64,000 nt of DNA from Chionis minor (GCA_013398295.1 VZSF01001148.1:186017-250016); one strand, 5' to 3'. Counted from the first letter of the stretch, positions 13,001-27,100 are shown. Notes: a model not told the origin generated them from the letters alone. Translations and numbers: made by a program.

Positions 13001-15580
13001 TCATACTCATTACTTGTAAATTTTATACTCATTGACAGTGAAGAATACTCAGTAGTGCTGTCAATTTCAGATTAACCATTCAACATGTCAACAGCTGTGC
13101 AATGCGAGGGAATCAATGTAGCTCTTCACTGGGATCATAAAGAACACGGTGTTGGTCACGGAGCTTATTTTTCCACAATCATAACCAGCCATAGAATTAA
13201 TTCCTAACTCAGGACGGTCTACATAACATCACTTCTGTTAATAGATAATACTCCAAAAGCTGTTGACATTTTTGCCTAGTATCCTGTTTGGCTAGGAATC
13301 CACTGGCCCACATTAAATGACCAAAATCTATGGTATGTGAACCCTAGAATAACAGCAGGAGAGAGCAGCGATCAACAGTTTCCTAAGTCCTTGCAATAGC
13401 TGAGATTTTACAGAGCTCCCCGAGGTACAAAAGAAAAGGTTCAAACCATGAAGAGGAAAACAAAATGTTTATCCCTGCCTATTTGGACTGGAGGGGAGAG
13501 AGGACCTGACCCCAAACCTAGTGACAGGAAGCAAGATACTCTGACCAGGTGCTTAAAGGACTTCATTGCCAAAGAAAGCAACAATATACTCCGCTAACCT
13601 CCTGTGTGCACTTGAGGCAATCTTCAGCACTTCAGAAGAAGGTAAGGAGGGAAATGAGGAGAAAAAACAAGCAAACACACACATAAAAATACCACAAACA
13701 AACAAAAAAAACAGGACTTTCAGAAACCAGGACAAGGAAGGGAAGGGCAATTCCTTCCTGGAATCTAGAGGTAAGTAGCAATTCTGAAGCATGACATAAA
13801 TACAGCACAAGTGTAATATAAACAGATACTCAAGTAGTCTCACTGTTAAAAAAAAAAAGAAGAAAAAAAAAGAGGAGGGGGAGAGGTACTATTCAGAGTA
13901 CTACCCAAAAAGAGTAAAGTCTGGAAGAGCACAGCCCATGGCTGGCATCTCAGTATTTCTTTTCCATCACTTAGACCAATTTGAAGAAAATCCCTGCAAA
14001 GAAGCATTCATAAGATGGCATTTTTGTGATTCAGTATAGCAGCAATATTCCTTTTGAGTTTTATAACTGTTCCTAGAACATTCTTGGCAATGAATTTAAA
14101 CTTTTTGAAAGAGGTTGCATTTCACTGTAAATGGTTATCTGGTATTCACAACACAAAATAAGCATTTGAATATTTATTGTGAGCACATTGCATTTTAGGG
14201 AGAACACACAAAGATTCTTACCACAATTATCTTGTTCCAGCTTTAATATATTAGCTGTCACCTCTTTAATGGATCTTGTGAGAAAGGAAAGTTTCTTTCT
14301 TTAACTCTCTTTTCCCCCTGAACGCAATTACCACCTCATTCAGAGCTCTTTGTGTCCACCTAATCTCTCTGATTATGTCTCTGACACCACCACAATACTA
14401 CATGACTGACATACCTGACAGCTGTGACTAGTGACAGAATACTCACAATGAAAACCAGCTCTGTGCGGGATGAGTATTACCTACCACCAGCCTCGCAGAA
14501 CAAACATGGAAGGAAGGTAAAAAAGGGGTGGGGGCATTTCACGGCTAGCCTAACCCCTACCGATTTTTTCCTCCTTTTAGAGCCAAACAGCATTGACAAG
14601 CAGAGCCTCTTTGTACATACCTACCTAATGAACCCATTGTTGGATGAATACAAAAGAACACCCATTAGTATTTTAATTTTGAATTTATAGAGTAGAAAAC
14701 GCATGTTTGGAGACCTGACTTACAAGTAGGACTTGATGGATCATTTTGTCTCTCTCCAGCCCTTTTATGCTTCTCCGGGTCATAACACCCAGCTGGTGCT
14801 CAACTGTCAGATTTAGGCAGGTGGCAAGAGATGAGAGGCTGTGAGGAGAGCTTTACCTGAAAATGTCATTCCCAGACAACAAGCTGCCACTGGAATCAAG
14901 CACAAACCATTTCAGAATTCAGCATTTTGAGCCATAAAGACATGAAGTAGTATTACAAATCATCAGCTAATACAATAGCAGTAACGAAAACACTGATCAG
15001 GAAAAATATTAAGGTAGAGCATTTTATGGAGTATCTTATACTTACAAAATTCCAGGGTTGTAAGTGGTATTACTAAAAAAAAAGTTTCATCTTGTCAGCA
15101 CTGTCTTCCTACCCCACCCCCCACTCTCCCCATTAAAAAAAGGATAGAAATGTTGGTAATAGGGATGAAGCAGATTTTTCTAAATATACTGAATATTCAG
15201 AATAAACACTTTAGTTGCATCTTTCTGAGCTCTTGAGCAGTTTCAGAAATTACTTATTCCCAAAAACAGAGAAGGGGAAGAAATCAAACTAACACATTCA
15301 AACTAGAATGTCTACAGCCAAAATGTGCCACTCAGGCATCCAGTTTTCAGAGATCATCAGATAATATTTACAGAAAATTAATCTAAGTGTTTTACAGCCA
15401 TTTGATTTGACATCTAAAAACCACTCATGTAAGAGTTTCTTCAGATATCATACAGCAAAAATAAGACATGCAAGGTTGAAGGACATGCTTAGGAAAGCTT
15501 TGTGATCAAACAGTATGGTATTGAAAGCTAAATTGTTCATTTTCTATCTTAACTTTCTTGTCCTGAGAGTAAGGTGTTCA
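10050..15580. other. Intergenic DNA, no gene recognised
   Basis: AT-rich, with many poly-A/T runs. A plus-strand ATG frame at 14448-14516 ends exactly at a gtaaaa donor (see findings). No transposon borders recognised. Confidence 0.45.
13848..13885 (+). repeat. A-rich/GA-rich simple sequence
   Basis: Two A-runs interrupted by single G residues followed by a gaggaggggg stretch; a low-complexity tract. Confidence 0.8.
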
Positions 15581-15600
15581 TTGCGCTGTGTTCAGCGCAA
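15581..15600. repeat. Perfect hairpin, 8-bp stem, 4-nt loop
   Basis: ttgcgctg, loop tgtt, cagcgcaa. GC-rich stem in AT-rich surroundings. Part of the inverted-repeat cluster at 15.58-15.75 kb. Confidence 0.7.
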
Positions 15601-15712
15601 CATTAAGTTTGAAAAGGTTTAAGGAGCAGTTTAAACAAATGAATAATTCTTTTAAAAATCCATTATTTTCCAGCTAGTAGCATTTGTTTTCTCCGTACTT
15701 TAAGTACCGGTA

Positions 15713-15741
15713 GTTCCTAGGTAGTTTCTCTACCTAGGAAC
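15713..15741. repeat. Perfect hairpin, 12-bp stem, 5-nt loop
   Basis: Left arm gttcctaggtag (15713-15724), loop tttct, right arm ctacctaggaac (15730-15741). With a two-base bulge the stem can extend by three G:C pairs (cgg at 15708-15710 with ccg at 15742-15744). Just before it, gtact-tta-agtac forms a further short palindrome. Confidence 0.75.
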
Positions 15742-15749
15742 CCGTAATG

Positions 15750-18700
15750 CACATTCCGTATTACATGATGTACCAGTGAACTAATGCAGTGTTAGAAAGA
15801 AAAAAAAATCACTACTGTTAAGAAGCATATTGAGAAAAAATCTCTTCTTAGTGTCAACTCAAATTTTCAATTGGGAAGCTAGAATCAATATTCTAGTCAA
15901 CTGGTAAATTTGGTGAGAAAATCAGTATGACACAAACGTTGCCACTTTAAGCCATCTTTCTTATTGAATATGAGGCATCACTGCAGGCAGGTGGATTCTT
16001 CACATAACTATTTTGTGTGTGTCTTACTGGTAAGACATGCATACCCTTCACCTACGCTAAACAATGAAAGCAGTAAGGAGTGAACTTCTATCGAGTTTGA
16101 GGGGGAAGGTGGGGGGAGATAAAGGATTGGCATGAATCCAAGTCAGGATATTCAATTATTATCTCAGGGACAACTGATCTTATGTCAAATACCCACTCTT
16201 TCATTACTGTCCAAGGAATTTTGTTCCCATAATGCCTTTTTTCATTTCCAAAGATGCTACAATATAGAAACCTAACATACTTCACATACATAAGATACGT
16301 TACCTACTAACTCTGATAGCCCTGTAGCCCCCCTCAACTCCTCCACAAATTATAGGAGCAAGAGTATACCAGCATTTCACCTCACAGGCATTCCTACCAC
16401 AGAAACGCCCCAAAGTCTTTAATGCTCTACTTCAAAAAGCCACCACCGCCCTCGGTAACTTTATACACCAAGAAAACCTCACAAAATTCTCTTTACCATT
16501 TTAACATTTTATATGATAAAAATAATCTCCTAGACAGCCAGGCCTTGATATGCAGTTTTACTAGGTTTTCTGAGCACTAATTAGTTTCAGATGCCAGGGC
16601 AACAATCTCCAAAACACACAGAAGCACGTGTACGGAATGTATTATAACTCCATTTGTAGTCAATGATGTGAAAACTTTACAAAGCTGTTGAATAATTATG
16701 ATTACTAATATCCCAATTAGGTTGGGCAGGTACAAAGACATCCTCAGTGTTAGACATTTAATGAATTTCTAAATAATTTATTTCTGAATTTTTTCTCTGA
16801 CTAGTCCTAAAACAAACAAGTAAGATTACTATAATTAAAGAGATGTGGTTTGGGGTGTTTTTTTTGTTTTATTTTCTTTTTAAGTTTGCCTGCTTGGGAT
16901 GTTTGAGCCAGTCTTCTCAGTCTGAGACAAAAGATTGCATCCAACAACAGGAGAAAACTGAAAACTGACAAGGACCAAAATGAGTGAAGAGTTCTACCCA
17001 AAGCTAATTCTGATTCTTTTATCAAAAGTATCATGGTTTAAACTCTTAATCCAATTTGCAGTCTTTCAGAATTGGTCTGCATTGTTCTATTTTTCTGCAT
17101 CCCAAAAAGACACAGAGACAGAGATCAGGGCTTCTTCATAGTAAACACTGGACAACTCAAAGCACTCTTGACTACAAAAGTTTACGACATAGGTAAGGCA
17201 ACCATGGGGAAAGGAAGCAGTCTCATTTTATGGACTAGTAATGGAAGCAATCTGAGGTGACTTCCTCAAGACTTTTGAAGTCCCACTGATCTTCTCACTT
17301 TGCAAGTAAAAATATGCTGGGGCTACGCTCCAGCTCTTGCATTTTCATTACTGGGGAAAAGCTTCACTCCGAACCGATGAATCAGCTGTCTATCAAAGAC
17401 TTGGGCATCCACTGAAGTAGTCCTCCTTCCTCACCTTTTCTGTCTCACAAAAAAAAAAAAAGAAAAAAAAAATCTTAAAAGTTGTCATGTTTGCATCGCA
17501 GACACTAGAGTATATCTTTTCCTAGAGATAAATTGTTTTAGCTGTATACAACAAGTTCCATGTCTAGAGCTGATAACTATTGCCAGTATGTCCAATGACT
17601 GTTGTAACCATACCAAAATAGTATGGAGGTACTTAAATTGGAGGAGAAAAAGAGAAAAGTCACACACAACTTTTTCTTCAGCAGGCAGGTTGATTACACA
17701 TCATGTAGTACTAATAGAAACTTCTGCTAAACATTGGTGAAACAAGAGCCTAAGGAGTAGAACAGCTACAATATTAGAAGATTACCTATCCTTCTTGGAT
17801 CACCTGGAATCATTTTGATTTGTCTTATGAATACAAGTATAGCAATATAATTAAAACAGCTAAAACAACTACTGGGACAAGTGCTCTAGGGATGTTCTCC
17901 AGCACAGTCTCGTTGTGGAGTTACCAGCCTGTAGCTTCCTCTTCACACTGCAAAGAAAATCATTGCTACTAGAAGTGAATCAAGCAAAATGGGCTGAAAA
18001 TAGATGCCAAAATACTTAGCATCAGCTGCAAACCAGAATTCCCTTGGATAATGAAGGCAGGTCATTTGCTCATACTCATTTCTTCAAAATATGTGTCACC
18101 CATATGTATGTTTACACATTTACACAAAAGCACAGTTCAGCAGAGTATCCATACCAGCACATTCTGCAGCCTTTCCCTCCCTTACGTCCAATCCAGGTGG
18201 CAACATAGGAAAGAATGCATAACCATTCCTGCCAGTTCTCAAGAATTCAAGAAAAGCCGCGTAACAGAAGTGTGAAGAGTCCCAGACAGCAGGCGTATCG
18301 CAGGAACAGCACACAAAGACAATTCTGCATTTAAACCAAATAAACAATTACCCAAATAGAGGTTTCTTAATGCAATTCAAAGGCTTTCTTTTACAAAGAC
18401 TCCTATTTAGGGGGAAATACTCTGTGACAATACTGACAGACATTTCACCTCCTTAGGCACAGACAGAAACAAGGCGTCTTTTTAAAGAGGCTTGGTTTAT
18501 TAATATAGAAGGAACAGAGGCTGGCCCAACATCAGTCATGAAAGTATAATTATGTAAGACTGAGATTTAGAGGTAAAATAACCTGGAATAAACTGATATC
18601 ACAATCAATCTCGGACAAAAATTTTGGATGTGTTCTGAGAGTTATTTTGTCCTTATGGAAACCAGCATTATGAAGAATCTTATCACTAGAGAGACCGTCA

Positions 18701-20610
18701 TCTAACCTTGTGGAAACAACTGCTAAAAGTGTCCCAATGGATAGTAAAAGGTACAAAGTCACATAGTTCTTATTAAGGAATAGTAATCCTTCCTCCTTGG
18801 TGATCCAATTTCCTTATTAACAAACAGTCATCTAAAGACAATTTCTACTGAGAAATGAAGGTCCTTGAGAAAAAGGTAAAGGTTAATCAATCCCTCCAGA
18901 AACTGGTTCAAAAAAGACTACCATCAAGTTGAGCATTTAAGACTAAACTGCAGAGCTTATTAAAATGGCAGGTTTTTCTCATGGGTCAAGAATAGCTGCT
19001 AGAGTAGTAAATGTATAGTGAACATGACTTCCGTGAACAATAAATTACAAGACTTCTCTTCAATAAATAAGTCTTTAGCTACATTAACACCTAACGTGAA
19101 ACAACAGAAGAGAATCTGTAGAACAACCGGAGCTAATGACATGAAGTCCATACTACCTGCATCTCACAAGAATCATTCTAGACTAGCAAAGACAACTTTA
19201 GAAGAGGGGGCAGCTGGAAGATGTTCAACTAGCAAAGGCTTTGAAGATAGTAACATTGAGCGTGGTCTTTTTTCCAGATCTGGAAAAGACTTCTGATTGT
19301 GCTTGTAAAACTGAACCAACATAGGCTTGCTTTTGGACATCTTTCTCAAATGAGCACCCAAGCCCATTGAGGTAAGGCAGCGGACAGAAGATTCCTTCCA
19401 TTCCAATTCTGTATTCAGGAGAAGTACACAGGCATCCCATCAACTAGGGAAACACGGAGGCAACATCTGGCAGAGAAAAGGCAAGAGGAACATGGTCACA
19501 GTATCTAGCAGACAAGACCTTATGTGTTGATGGGAGAATAAGAACGTGGCAAGTCTTCTAATGTCTAGTTTAATTTCTTTTACTAAATCTTCTCTTCCTC
19601 GTTTCCAGCCTGCTGAGAAACGAGGTTTTATGAAGAAACAGCAGCTTTAGTATGCTTTAACATAATCCTGGTGGCACACAAAGGCAATGCACCAGGTACT
19701 TCAGGTTTTTCCTCCCAGCTTTTTCAGATTTCAGTTGTTTGAAAATGCAGTTAAACAAACAATCTCCTACTGAAAGGAATTTCACTCACACTTCTACCAA
19801 CCTGAAGAAAGGAATAATGTACATATGCTATGACAGAACTATGCTGTCAAAAAGCTACATATCTACCTTAAGGCAATTTCAGACATACAGAAATAAAATA
19901 GCAGACAGAGCCAAAGGGTACAAAGGACATGGTAACAATGGGTAAGCTGAACTGTTGTTCCTTAAATACTACAATATAAGAACTAGAGAGCACTCAACAA
20001 AATTACAAATAACTCAATTTAGCACACAAAAATTAACTTTTGTTAAAAGAGCACACAGTGAACTTCTAGAGCTTGCTGGCACATGAAGTTGTGGAAACAA
20101 GGTGCCAAGAGGGTTCAAAAAGGTAAACAGATAAATTCAAACAGTCCATAAATGGAAAAAAAAGGGATAGGTGGGCATCTACCTCCCATCCCTAATCCAA
20201 TGACCGCCGATGCTGAAGAAATGCAAGTGAAGTGAATCGAAGGCAGCAGCTAGGCTTATGTCATCTCTCAAAGCAACATCTTTTCACCACTGCTAGAGGC
20301 TGAATACTAGGGTCAGATGAATCATTCTGTAGGGCCGAAGGCAGTATTGCTTATGTTTAATTTACACTGTTTTCACATTTTTAGAGTTTAAAACAATGCT
20401 TATGCCTGCCACTGAAATGTGTAAAAAGTTAGTTGTCAGATCATCAATCTGGTCCCAGCTTTACAAGATGGAGACATGACATTAACAGGTCAGCTTCTGT
20501 ACTGCAATCCCCCACCCTGCTCCCCAGAGCCCCCCAAAAACTAGCATTGCCTAAGAGCAGGCAGCTTGATCCCTGACCTACATCACGGAATCCTGTCAAA
20601 AACAGAAATC
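15750..20610. other. Intergenic DNA downstream of CEP192
   Basis: AT-rich sequence with no recognisable coding exon. 17160-17280 is faintly MIR-like and not called. A poly-A tract sits at 17449-17472. Confidence 0.5.
17449..17472 (+). repeat. Poly-A tract
   Basis: Two A-runs separated by one G. No SINE or LINE body recognised upstream. Confidence 0.8.
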
Positions 20611-20614
20611 AGGT

Positions 20615-20979
20615 AGAATTAATTGTTAACACATAGATTTTATTTCTGTATTTACAATGCTTACAACAAAATATATCAGTATCTAGCTATTCTTAATAAA
20701 TGCAAAAATAGAAAACTTCCCTTTTCAATAAAAGTGCAGAAACATAAATTAGAACATGATAACTTTAAAACATACAATCTTATTTCTCAGTGTTTTTACT
20801 ATGAAAAGAGATTTGTAAAATAAGCACCATAATTCATCTTACAGAAGACTTTCCATCAAAGCAGCATCACAGGGCAAAACAAGTAGGATGTTAGTACGGA
20901 AACATAGTAGCACGTCTTTGAATATTTTAAATGGCATAAACTATTAAAATTATTATAAACAGTTATAAAACTGTTCTGA
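20615..20979 (-). other. CEP192: CEP192 3' untranslated region (3' limit inferred)
   Basis: AT-rich DNA following the stop codon. The 3' limit is set by the AATAAA on the minus strand at 20642-20637, with cleavage expected some 15-25 nt further on. The real limit needs transcript data; a longer 3'UTR reaching into the intergenic region is possible. Confidence 0.45.
20637..20642 (-). promoter_or_regulatory. Candidate polyadenylation signal AATAAA for CEP192
   Basis: On the plus strand tttatt, so AATAAA on the minus strand, about 340 nt after the CEP192 stop. It was the first canonical hexamer I found on this strand downstream of the stop. Confidence 0.45.
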
Positions 20980-21118
20980 CTATTTTTTTTCAATAGCTTT
21001 ACCACATAGCCGAATATTAACTGAGCCATATTTGGTCGTCAGCACAACAAAGAGACCTTCAAATTTTCCTTCTGCCTTTGGCTTGAACTGGACTGGCACG
21101 TTGATGTAATGATGGGAT
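20980..21118 (-). CDS. CEP192: CEP192 terminal coding exon and stop codon
   Basis: 139 nt, entering in phase 2 after acceptor tttacag. It encodes [24 protein letters not shown] and ends GKAIEKK followed by TAG at 20982-20980. This is the usual end of CEP192, directly after the last strand of the terminal module. An eight-A run just before the stop codes the last lysines. Confidence 0.96.
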
Positions 21119-24100
21119 CTGTAAAGAGACAATTATGCACATATTCATTGTTAATAAACAAGTGAATCCTACCAGACAGACAAATTCTTCTCTACTTTTG
21201 ATTTTCATCAAAATAGTATATTGGATATGCACCGGATCATCAAGTTTATTTTTATAAATTTGATTATCTATTATTCTTCTGAGGAACTTTGATTGTAAAA
21301 GTTATTCTTTCTTACTGATTATACAAAATATTACAATACTTTATTGCTGCTAGTTTACTAGATAAGTTTGGTCTGCCTCTGCAATAATATTGACAGTGCA
21401 TAAACAATATTTAGAGCAAAGTTACTATATTTCTTCCCTTCATAAGTCACATCACAAGTACACTAAAATTCCCAATTCTTCTGGAAATTCCACCAATCTG
21501 AAGCTAGTAAAATAATTTCAATTATTCAATTCTAATTGCGTCCACATTAGAAAATATTCTGCTGAATCATTGCAAGTCAATATACCCATCCTCAAACAGT
21601 GTTCTAAAGATTTCACATTACACCTTTTTAGGTTATATAATTCCTCTTCTATTCAGACTGCATAAAAAGATATCAAATCTAATGGGCAGCTGTCTTACCT
21701 GTCAAAAGCTTAGAGGGAGCATTTAAAAAAAAATATAAGCTGTACAAGCAACAAGCTGGAAGTGCCGAGTGGTAGCCTATGGGATTTCACAGCATCTAAC
21801 AAAAAGATCCATCACTAACAGACAGGTAACAGCAACAGACACATATTGGAATAAGAAAAAATGAGCAGCATCACTTAGAAGACAAAGAAAGAAGAGACAG
21901 CTTTGTTTTATTGTAGCTTCAGTCTTGTCCCCTTAAAAGTGTTTAGTACTATCCAATGTCCTCTGGCATGTGATTACTTTCCCTACTTTTTCTTATTTTG
22001 TTCCCACCTTTTCACATTCCTCTCTTCTATGTTAATCAACCTATCATCATCAGTCTGTGCTTTTACTCTTCATATTGGCCCTACATATAAGCCTGATCCC
22101 AGCCTCGTTTGTTTGTTTAATATCATAGAATCATAGAATCACTTGGGTTGGAAGAGACCTTCAAGATCATCGAGTCCAACCGTAAACCTACACTGCCAAA
22201 ACCACCCCTAAACCATGTCCCTCAACACCACGTCTACCCATCTTTTAAATACCTCCAGGGACGGTGATTCCACCACTTCCCTGGGCAGCCTGTTCCAATG
22301 CTTGATAACCCTTTCGGTAAAGAATTTTTTCCTAATATCCAACCTAAACCTCCCCTGCCACAACTTGAGGCCATTTCCTCTTGTCTTATCGCTTGTTACT
22401 TGGGAGAAGAGATTGACACCCACCTCGCTATAACCTCCTTTCAGGTCATCCTTAGTGCTAAAATAGTTACACTAGCAAATATATTGTGATCATTTTTCTT
22501 TTTCTCTTTTTAGACAGATCCTGGTCAATCAAATAACTTAAGAGTACAAACTTCAGAATAAAGACTGGTATGCTACTGTATTTTTTTAATTAGGTTAATA
22601 GAAAAACAAAGCACTAATTATGTAGTACTGAACTACAATCAACAATACAGCAAAGGAGTACAGCCAGATTAGGGTTTCATTTCTCACACTTACAGCCGAG
22701 TGTTGTATAACAAAACTTGGCACATTCTCTTTAACCATCTATAATATATAGGATGAAGATATTTACTCAACTAAAAAAAAATCCATTTTATAAACAAAAA
22801 ACCAGTATGGCTATTTAATCTGTAACAGACACATTATATTAGAAAATAAAAATTTTAGTAAGAATAGAATCTGAAGCTGCATACAACCAGGCCACCTGAG
22901 AATTTACAAAAATAAAAGTAAGTAGAAAGTCAGGAGGGATGTACAAGTCCGTGTCATCATCTCTAAAATAATACATACATGCTTCCTTACATATACTAAC
23001 ACTTACTCAAGAAGAACAATATAACCAAACTGAAACTTAAACTATCAAAAACCTAGCAGTAAATTATGTGTCACTCAAAGAGATGGTCACATCTGGCGTC
23101 AAATTTTAATTTCCAGAATATACATTACATGACCTCACTGATAATGAGGCAAAGCACAGTTTCTTAGCATGTGACAGCTATATTCAATTCCACTTGTCCT
23201 CTAAATTCAGATGTCCATTTTGTTGGTGCTATACACATTATTGTTCTTTTCTAAAAGGAGAATTAGTCAGACATTATTTAGAGTTTGTTTTGTAGCAGTC
23301 AGCTGATTTCTCACAATCAGGATAAGGCTAAACACACTCGAATTGTCATGCTTCCTTATCCAAAGGGAAAGATGCTATTTTTACTTTCTTCAACTAACAA
23401 AATGGGAAAGTTCAGACTCCAACTACAGCAGCTCTTTGGGCTACCACATAGCATAAATGTTCTTAGAAATGAAGTAACCTGGAGGACTTTTCTCAAGTAT
23501 GGTAGCCAGAAACTTGTCAAGACAACGAACAGTTGAGAAACTTGGTCTGGTGGAAAGCGTCCCTGCCCATGGCAGGGGGGTTGGAATTAGGTGATCTTTA
23601 AGGTCCCTTCCAAGCCAAACCATTCTAAGATTCTATGAATAGTGTCAAGACAACCAGAATTCCCCTGCAATTAACAGTTTTGCTCTTAAAGAAAAGTTTT
23701 ACTTTACTTCAAACTTTTCACTATGTCTGCAACTCAGTCTATTACAGCCTTTACAGGTTGTTGCATCAGTTTCAAGTGTTATTTCTGAGAAGTCAGGTAT
23801 GTCTGAAGCCCGCTTCATAGACAAACTAATACGAGAGTCTTCTAAATGCAATAAAAGCAATGGGTATGTTTAAAAGGACAGTACAGGTAAGCTGCATCTA
23901 AGCCATAGTAACCAGGTCTATGATCAATCAATAGTGACTCCTGACACCCAGAACGGTGGCTACTGGAAACAAAAATAATCAGTCAAGCAAAAAGCAGTTT
24001 TGCCTTTTAATAATAGCCAAAATATATACCACTGTACCAACTTATTTCAGATGGCTTCTGAAGGCAATACAACAGAAACACTTTGCCTTAGTTTTCAAAC

Positions 24101-27100
24101 TTTTTTACCTAGGCATAACCTGATAGTCCTTCCAGAAACAGAACTTAGCCAAAGGTTTTCAGAAAGTCAAGTGTTTTTTATGTTTCATCCATGTGTTTAT
24201 ATCACTTAAGAGTCATCTTGTTAAAGCTACTCCTTCTCCAGTAAAAAATTCTACTCCGTCAACAAATAGAACTGCTCTTTTGAGTGGCAATTCCAGACTG
24301 AATTAGTTCCTACCTATTCTTTGCAGGACTTACAGTATTAGCTAAATGACATCCCTGTGCTTAAAAAACCAAAATTTAGGCTTTGAGATATTTAGTGAAG
24401 ATTATTAAAATTCTTCTTTTTTTTTTTTGCAAGATACTGTATTTGGATAAAGCCTATTACCATTTTCAACTGAGCAAACTGTGGTAAAAGAACCAGCAGT
24501 GCTAACTATTGGTACTTGTGATCACACAACCAATTGAACAAGAACTGGCAAGCCACTATACCAACTTCTGAAGGCCAGAGTGCTGATACTAAATACAAAC
24601 TTCCATTATCCAGATTTAAAACTTGATTACACAGGATTGCTTTCAAATTTGGCCCTCAAAGTGAAGAGCGTGCAACAGACCATGTTTACTACATGACACT
24701 TTTCTAATCCAAGAACATACATAGATGGTACTTTCTATTTTTACACTTGTACACTTTTTTAGACTAATATTCCAGTTTCCTGCAGTTTTCCTATCCAATT
24801 GCTTTTGAACATTACTTTGTGAGATCTCTGGTTGACCTAGTTTAGATGGAAACAGCTAACGTTGGCTTTCCTGAAACTCTCCTTGATGCTGTTCTCAAAA
24901 GCCATTTAAAGAAGTTCTTTCAACACTTCTAAAAAGCATCTATCCAAGTCAAGTAATTCTTCCATGCTTTATGCTCTTAAATGGGGGAGCTTTTTCAGAA
25001 CGCTATGTTGACTTCAGGTAAATGAATTTTAGCAAAAGCTAGGAAATGACAATATTTACAACTGGAGAAAAAAAAAACCAGCCAAAGTTACTAGAAAAAA
25101 GGGTTTAGAATGTTATTACAAAGTGCAGTATATTCAGTTGATAACCTTTAGAAATGGTAGACTGAGTTTTAAACTTGTTAACATTACTTTGGATAAAAGC
25201 AATAGGAGTTTATCATCTCCCTCAAAATATACCAAAAGGCTTTTACAGCATTCCTCAAGAATATTTTTTAAATATCTAAGTGTCTTCTAGTGAAGTTACT
25301 CATCTTTTTTTTCCAGGGACAATCAAGTCATCATGTCCTTTGTCTGCAGCTATGCAGCCTCAGACAGATGTAGATAGTCATCTTTATTTGGATAGATTTT
25401 ATCTTGGTCACTGCCTCCACAAAAAATCCTTCTGTGCCATCTGATGTGATATATTTAATGAAAAGATGCCAGTTAAATAGAAATACTGGAACTCCAGTAT
25501 TTCCTCCACTGGAAGTGGGGTTATCACACTTTGCACTGAAAAGCAGCTTCAAGAATTCCTTGAATACTTGTGGCTAACACCACCACAGCCCTGTCTTTAT
25601 AATAAATGCTAAGTATCATTGGCAGACACAAAACTAGGTTAGAAGCCAGAGTATATCTAGTTCCATTTATGATTTTGCTCACAATTTCCATTCTGTACAC
25701 CCTTAGTTTCCCCATCTTTAAAATGGGGACCTGTTTAAACACAGAGAACGTACGCTGTATGACTTCTAATAAAATGGTTGCCTTTCTGTCTTCCTGACAG
25801 TCCCACTATTATAGATGAGCACGTGAGATGCTACACTTCTTGAAGAGATGACTAATAGGACTGTCAAATAGTTGTCGCAATGAACTCTAAAGATGACTGG
25901 GTTTATATTGAGGGATTGTTATCACCAACTTGAAAATTCCTGTTATGCAGGTAATACACTGAAATACTTAGTATGACCAGGTAATTCCACTGGCTGCTCA
26001 AACCTTGTATTTGCAGAGAATCTTTGATGCAGCTCTGCAGGTTTGTCAAATTAGAAGCACGATGAAGGCAATTTACTTGGTCTGTTGTGCAGAAAGTATA
26101 AATGGAAGGAATGACTTGATTGTGCACAGCATGCCAAATGGTTAAATGAAGCATTAGGCTTAGCATTAAAAGCAGCAGCACTGTTAGAAACAATTTGCAG
26201 GGAAGAAATTGGCAGATGCAGAAATAACTGTGTGGGCTCATTCTGCTTCTAACCAAGATTACAGAGTACAGCTTAGAAAAAAAAATCCCACTAAAAACCC
26301 CTCTAACTAGACAGCCAGAATGCTGGATATCTATGTCTACATTTTAGGACTATACATATAGAGAAGTTATTTATCTTACTGAATTACTTGTTTAATTTTT
26401 TTGTTAGGAGAGAATGTTAGCATATGTGTTACTCACCTTAGAGAGTATTTCGAGTGCTTGATGTAGAAAGGCTCTCCGGGACTTACAAATTTCAGCTGCA
26501 ATTTAATACGAACTGCTTAAAAGCACGGTATATCTAAGCCTATTATATTCAATTTATGGCATGCTTAAGATAAATCAGGTCACTTACAGATACAGCTTTA
26601 CACAGACCCATAGTTTAAAAATAAAGTTTGCCCACATTTATTCATAGTAAGAAAAACTCACATCTCTATTTTAATTAAGTTTAAAATAAATAAATCTATG
26701 CAAACTATAATCTAATATTTTTTCAGTTGTAAATATGTTACAAATACATGTAGCTATTCAGTCAGACAAAAGAAAAGAGAAAAATTACAGAAGAGCAAAA
26801 TTCTTCAAATATTGACTTTTAACAAACTAAAACTTGTGCTATTGTAATCTTCTGTCAAGAAGAAAAATAACAGTCCCAGTTGAAAGAACTTATAAAAATG
26901 TATTTAAAATAAAGTCTGTTAAACTTACCAAGTGTGTTGTAAAGGAATTATTCCGCAAGTTGACCTTTAATGTGCATGATTCCCCAACTCTAGTTGGGGG
27001 GAAAGTGTACAGGTCTTCGGGCGCGTATACTCCTCGAGTTATTTCATTTTGTCTGATTTGAAAAAGGGATTTAAGATATTAAGATTTCCTACTTATATGG

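Larger units (their letters stand above)
21119..26436 (-). other. CEP192: Last CEP192 intron
   Basis: 5.3 kb, the longest uninterrupted intron in the window. It holds CR1 pieces at 22.1 and 23.5 kb and a MIR-like remnant at 25.7 kb. No further coding exon is required by phase (exon 20 leaves in phase 2 and the terminal exon enters in phase 2). Confidence 0.85.

Noticed and set aside
17160..17280. Possible further MIR-like remnant
   Set aside because: Similarity is too faint by eye to separate from chance.
25903..26256. 117-codon minus-strand frame in the last CEP192 intron
   Set aside because: Same strand as the gene, but exons 20 and 21 already join in phase 2 to phase 2 and the terminal module is complete without it; no acceptor/donor pair fits.
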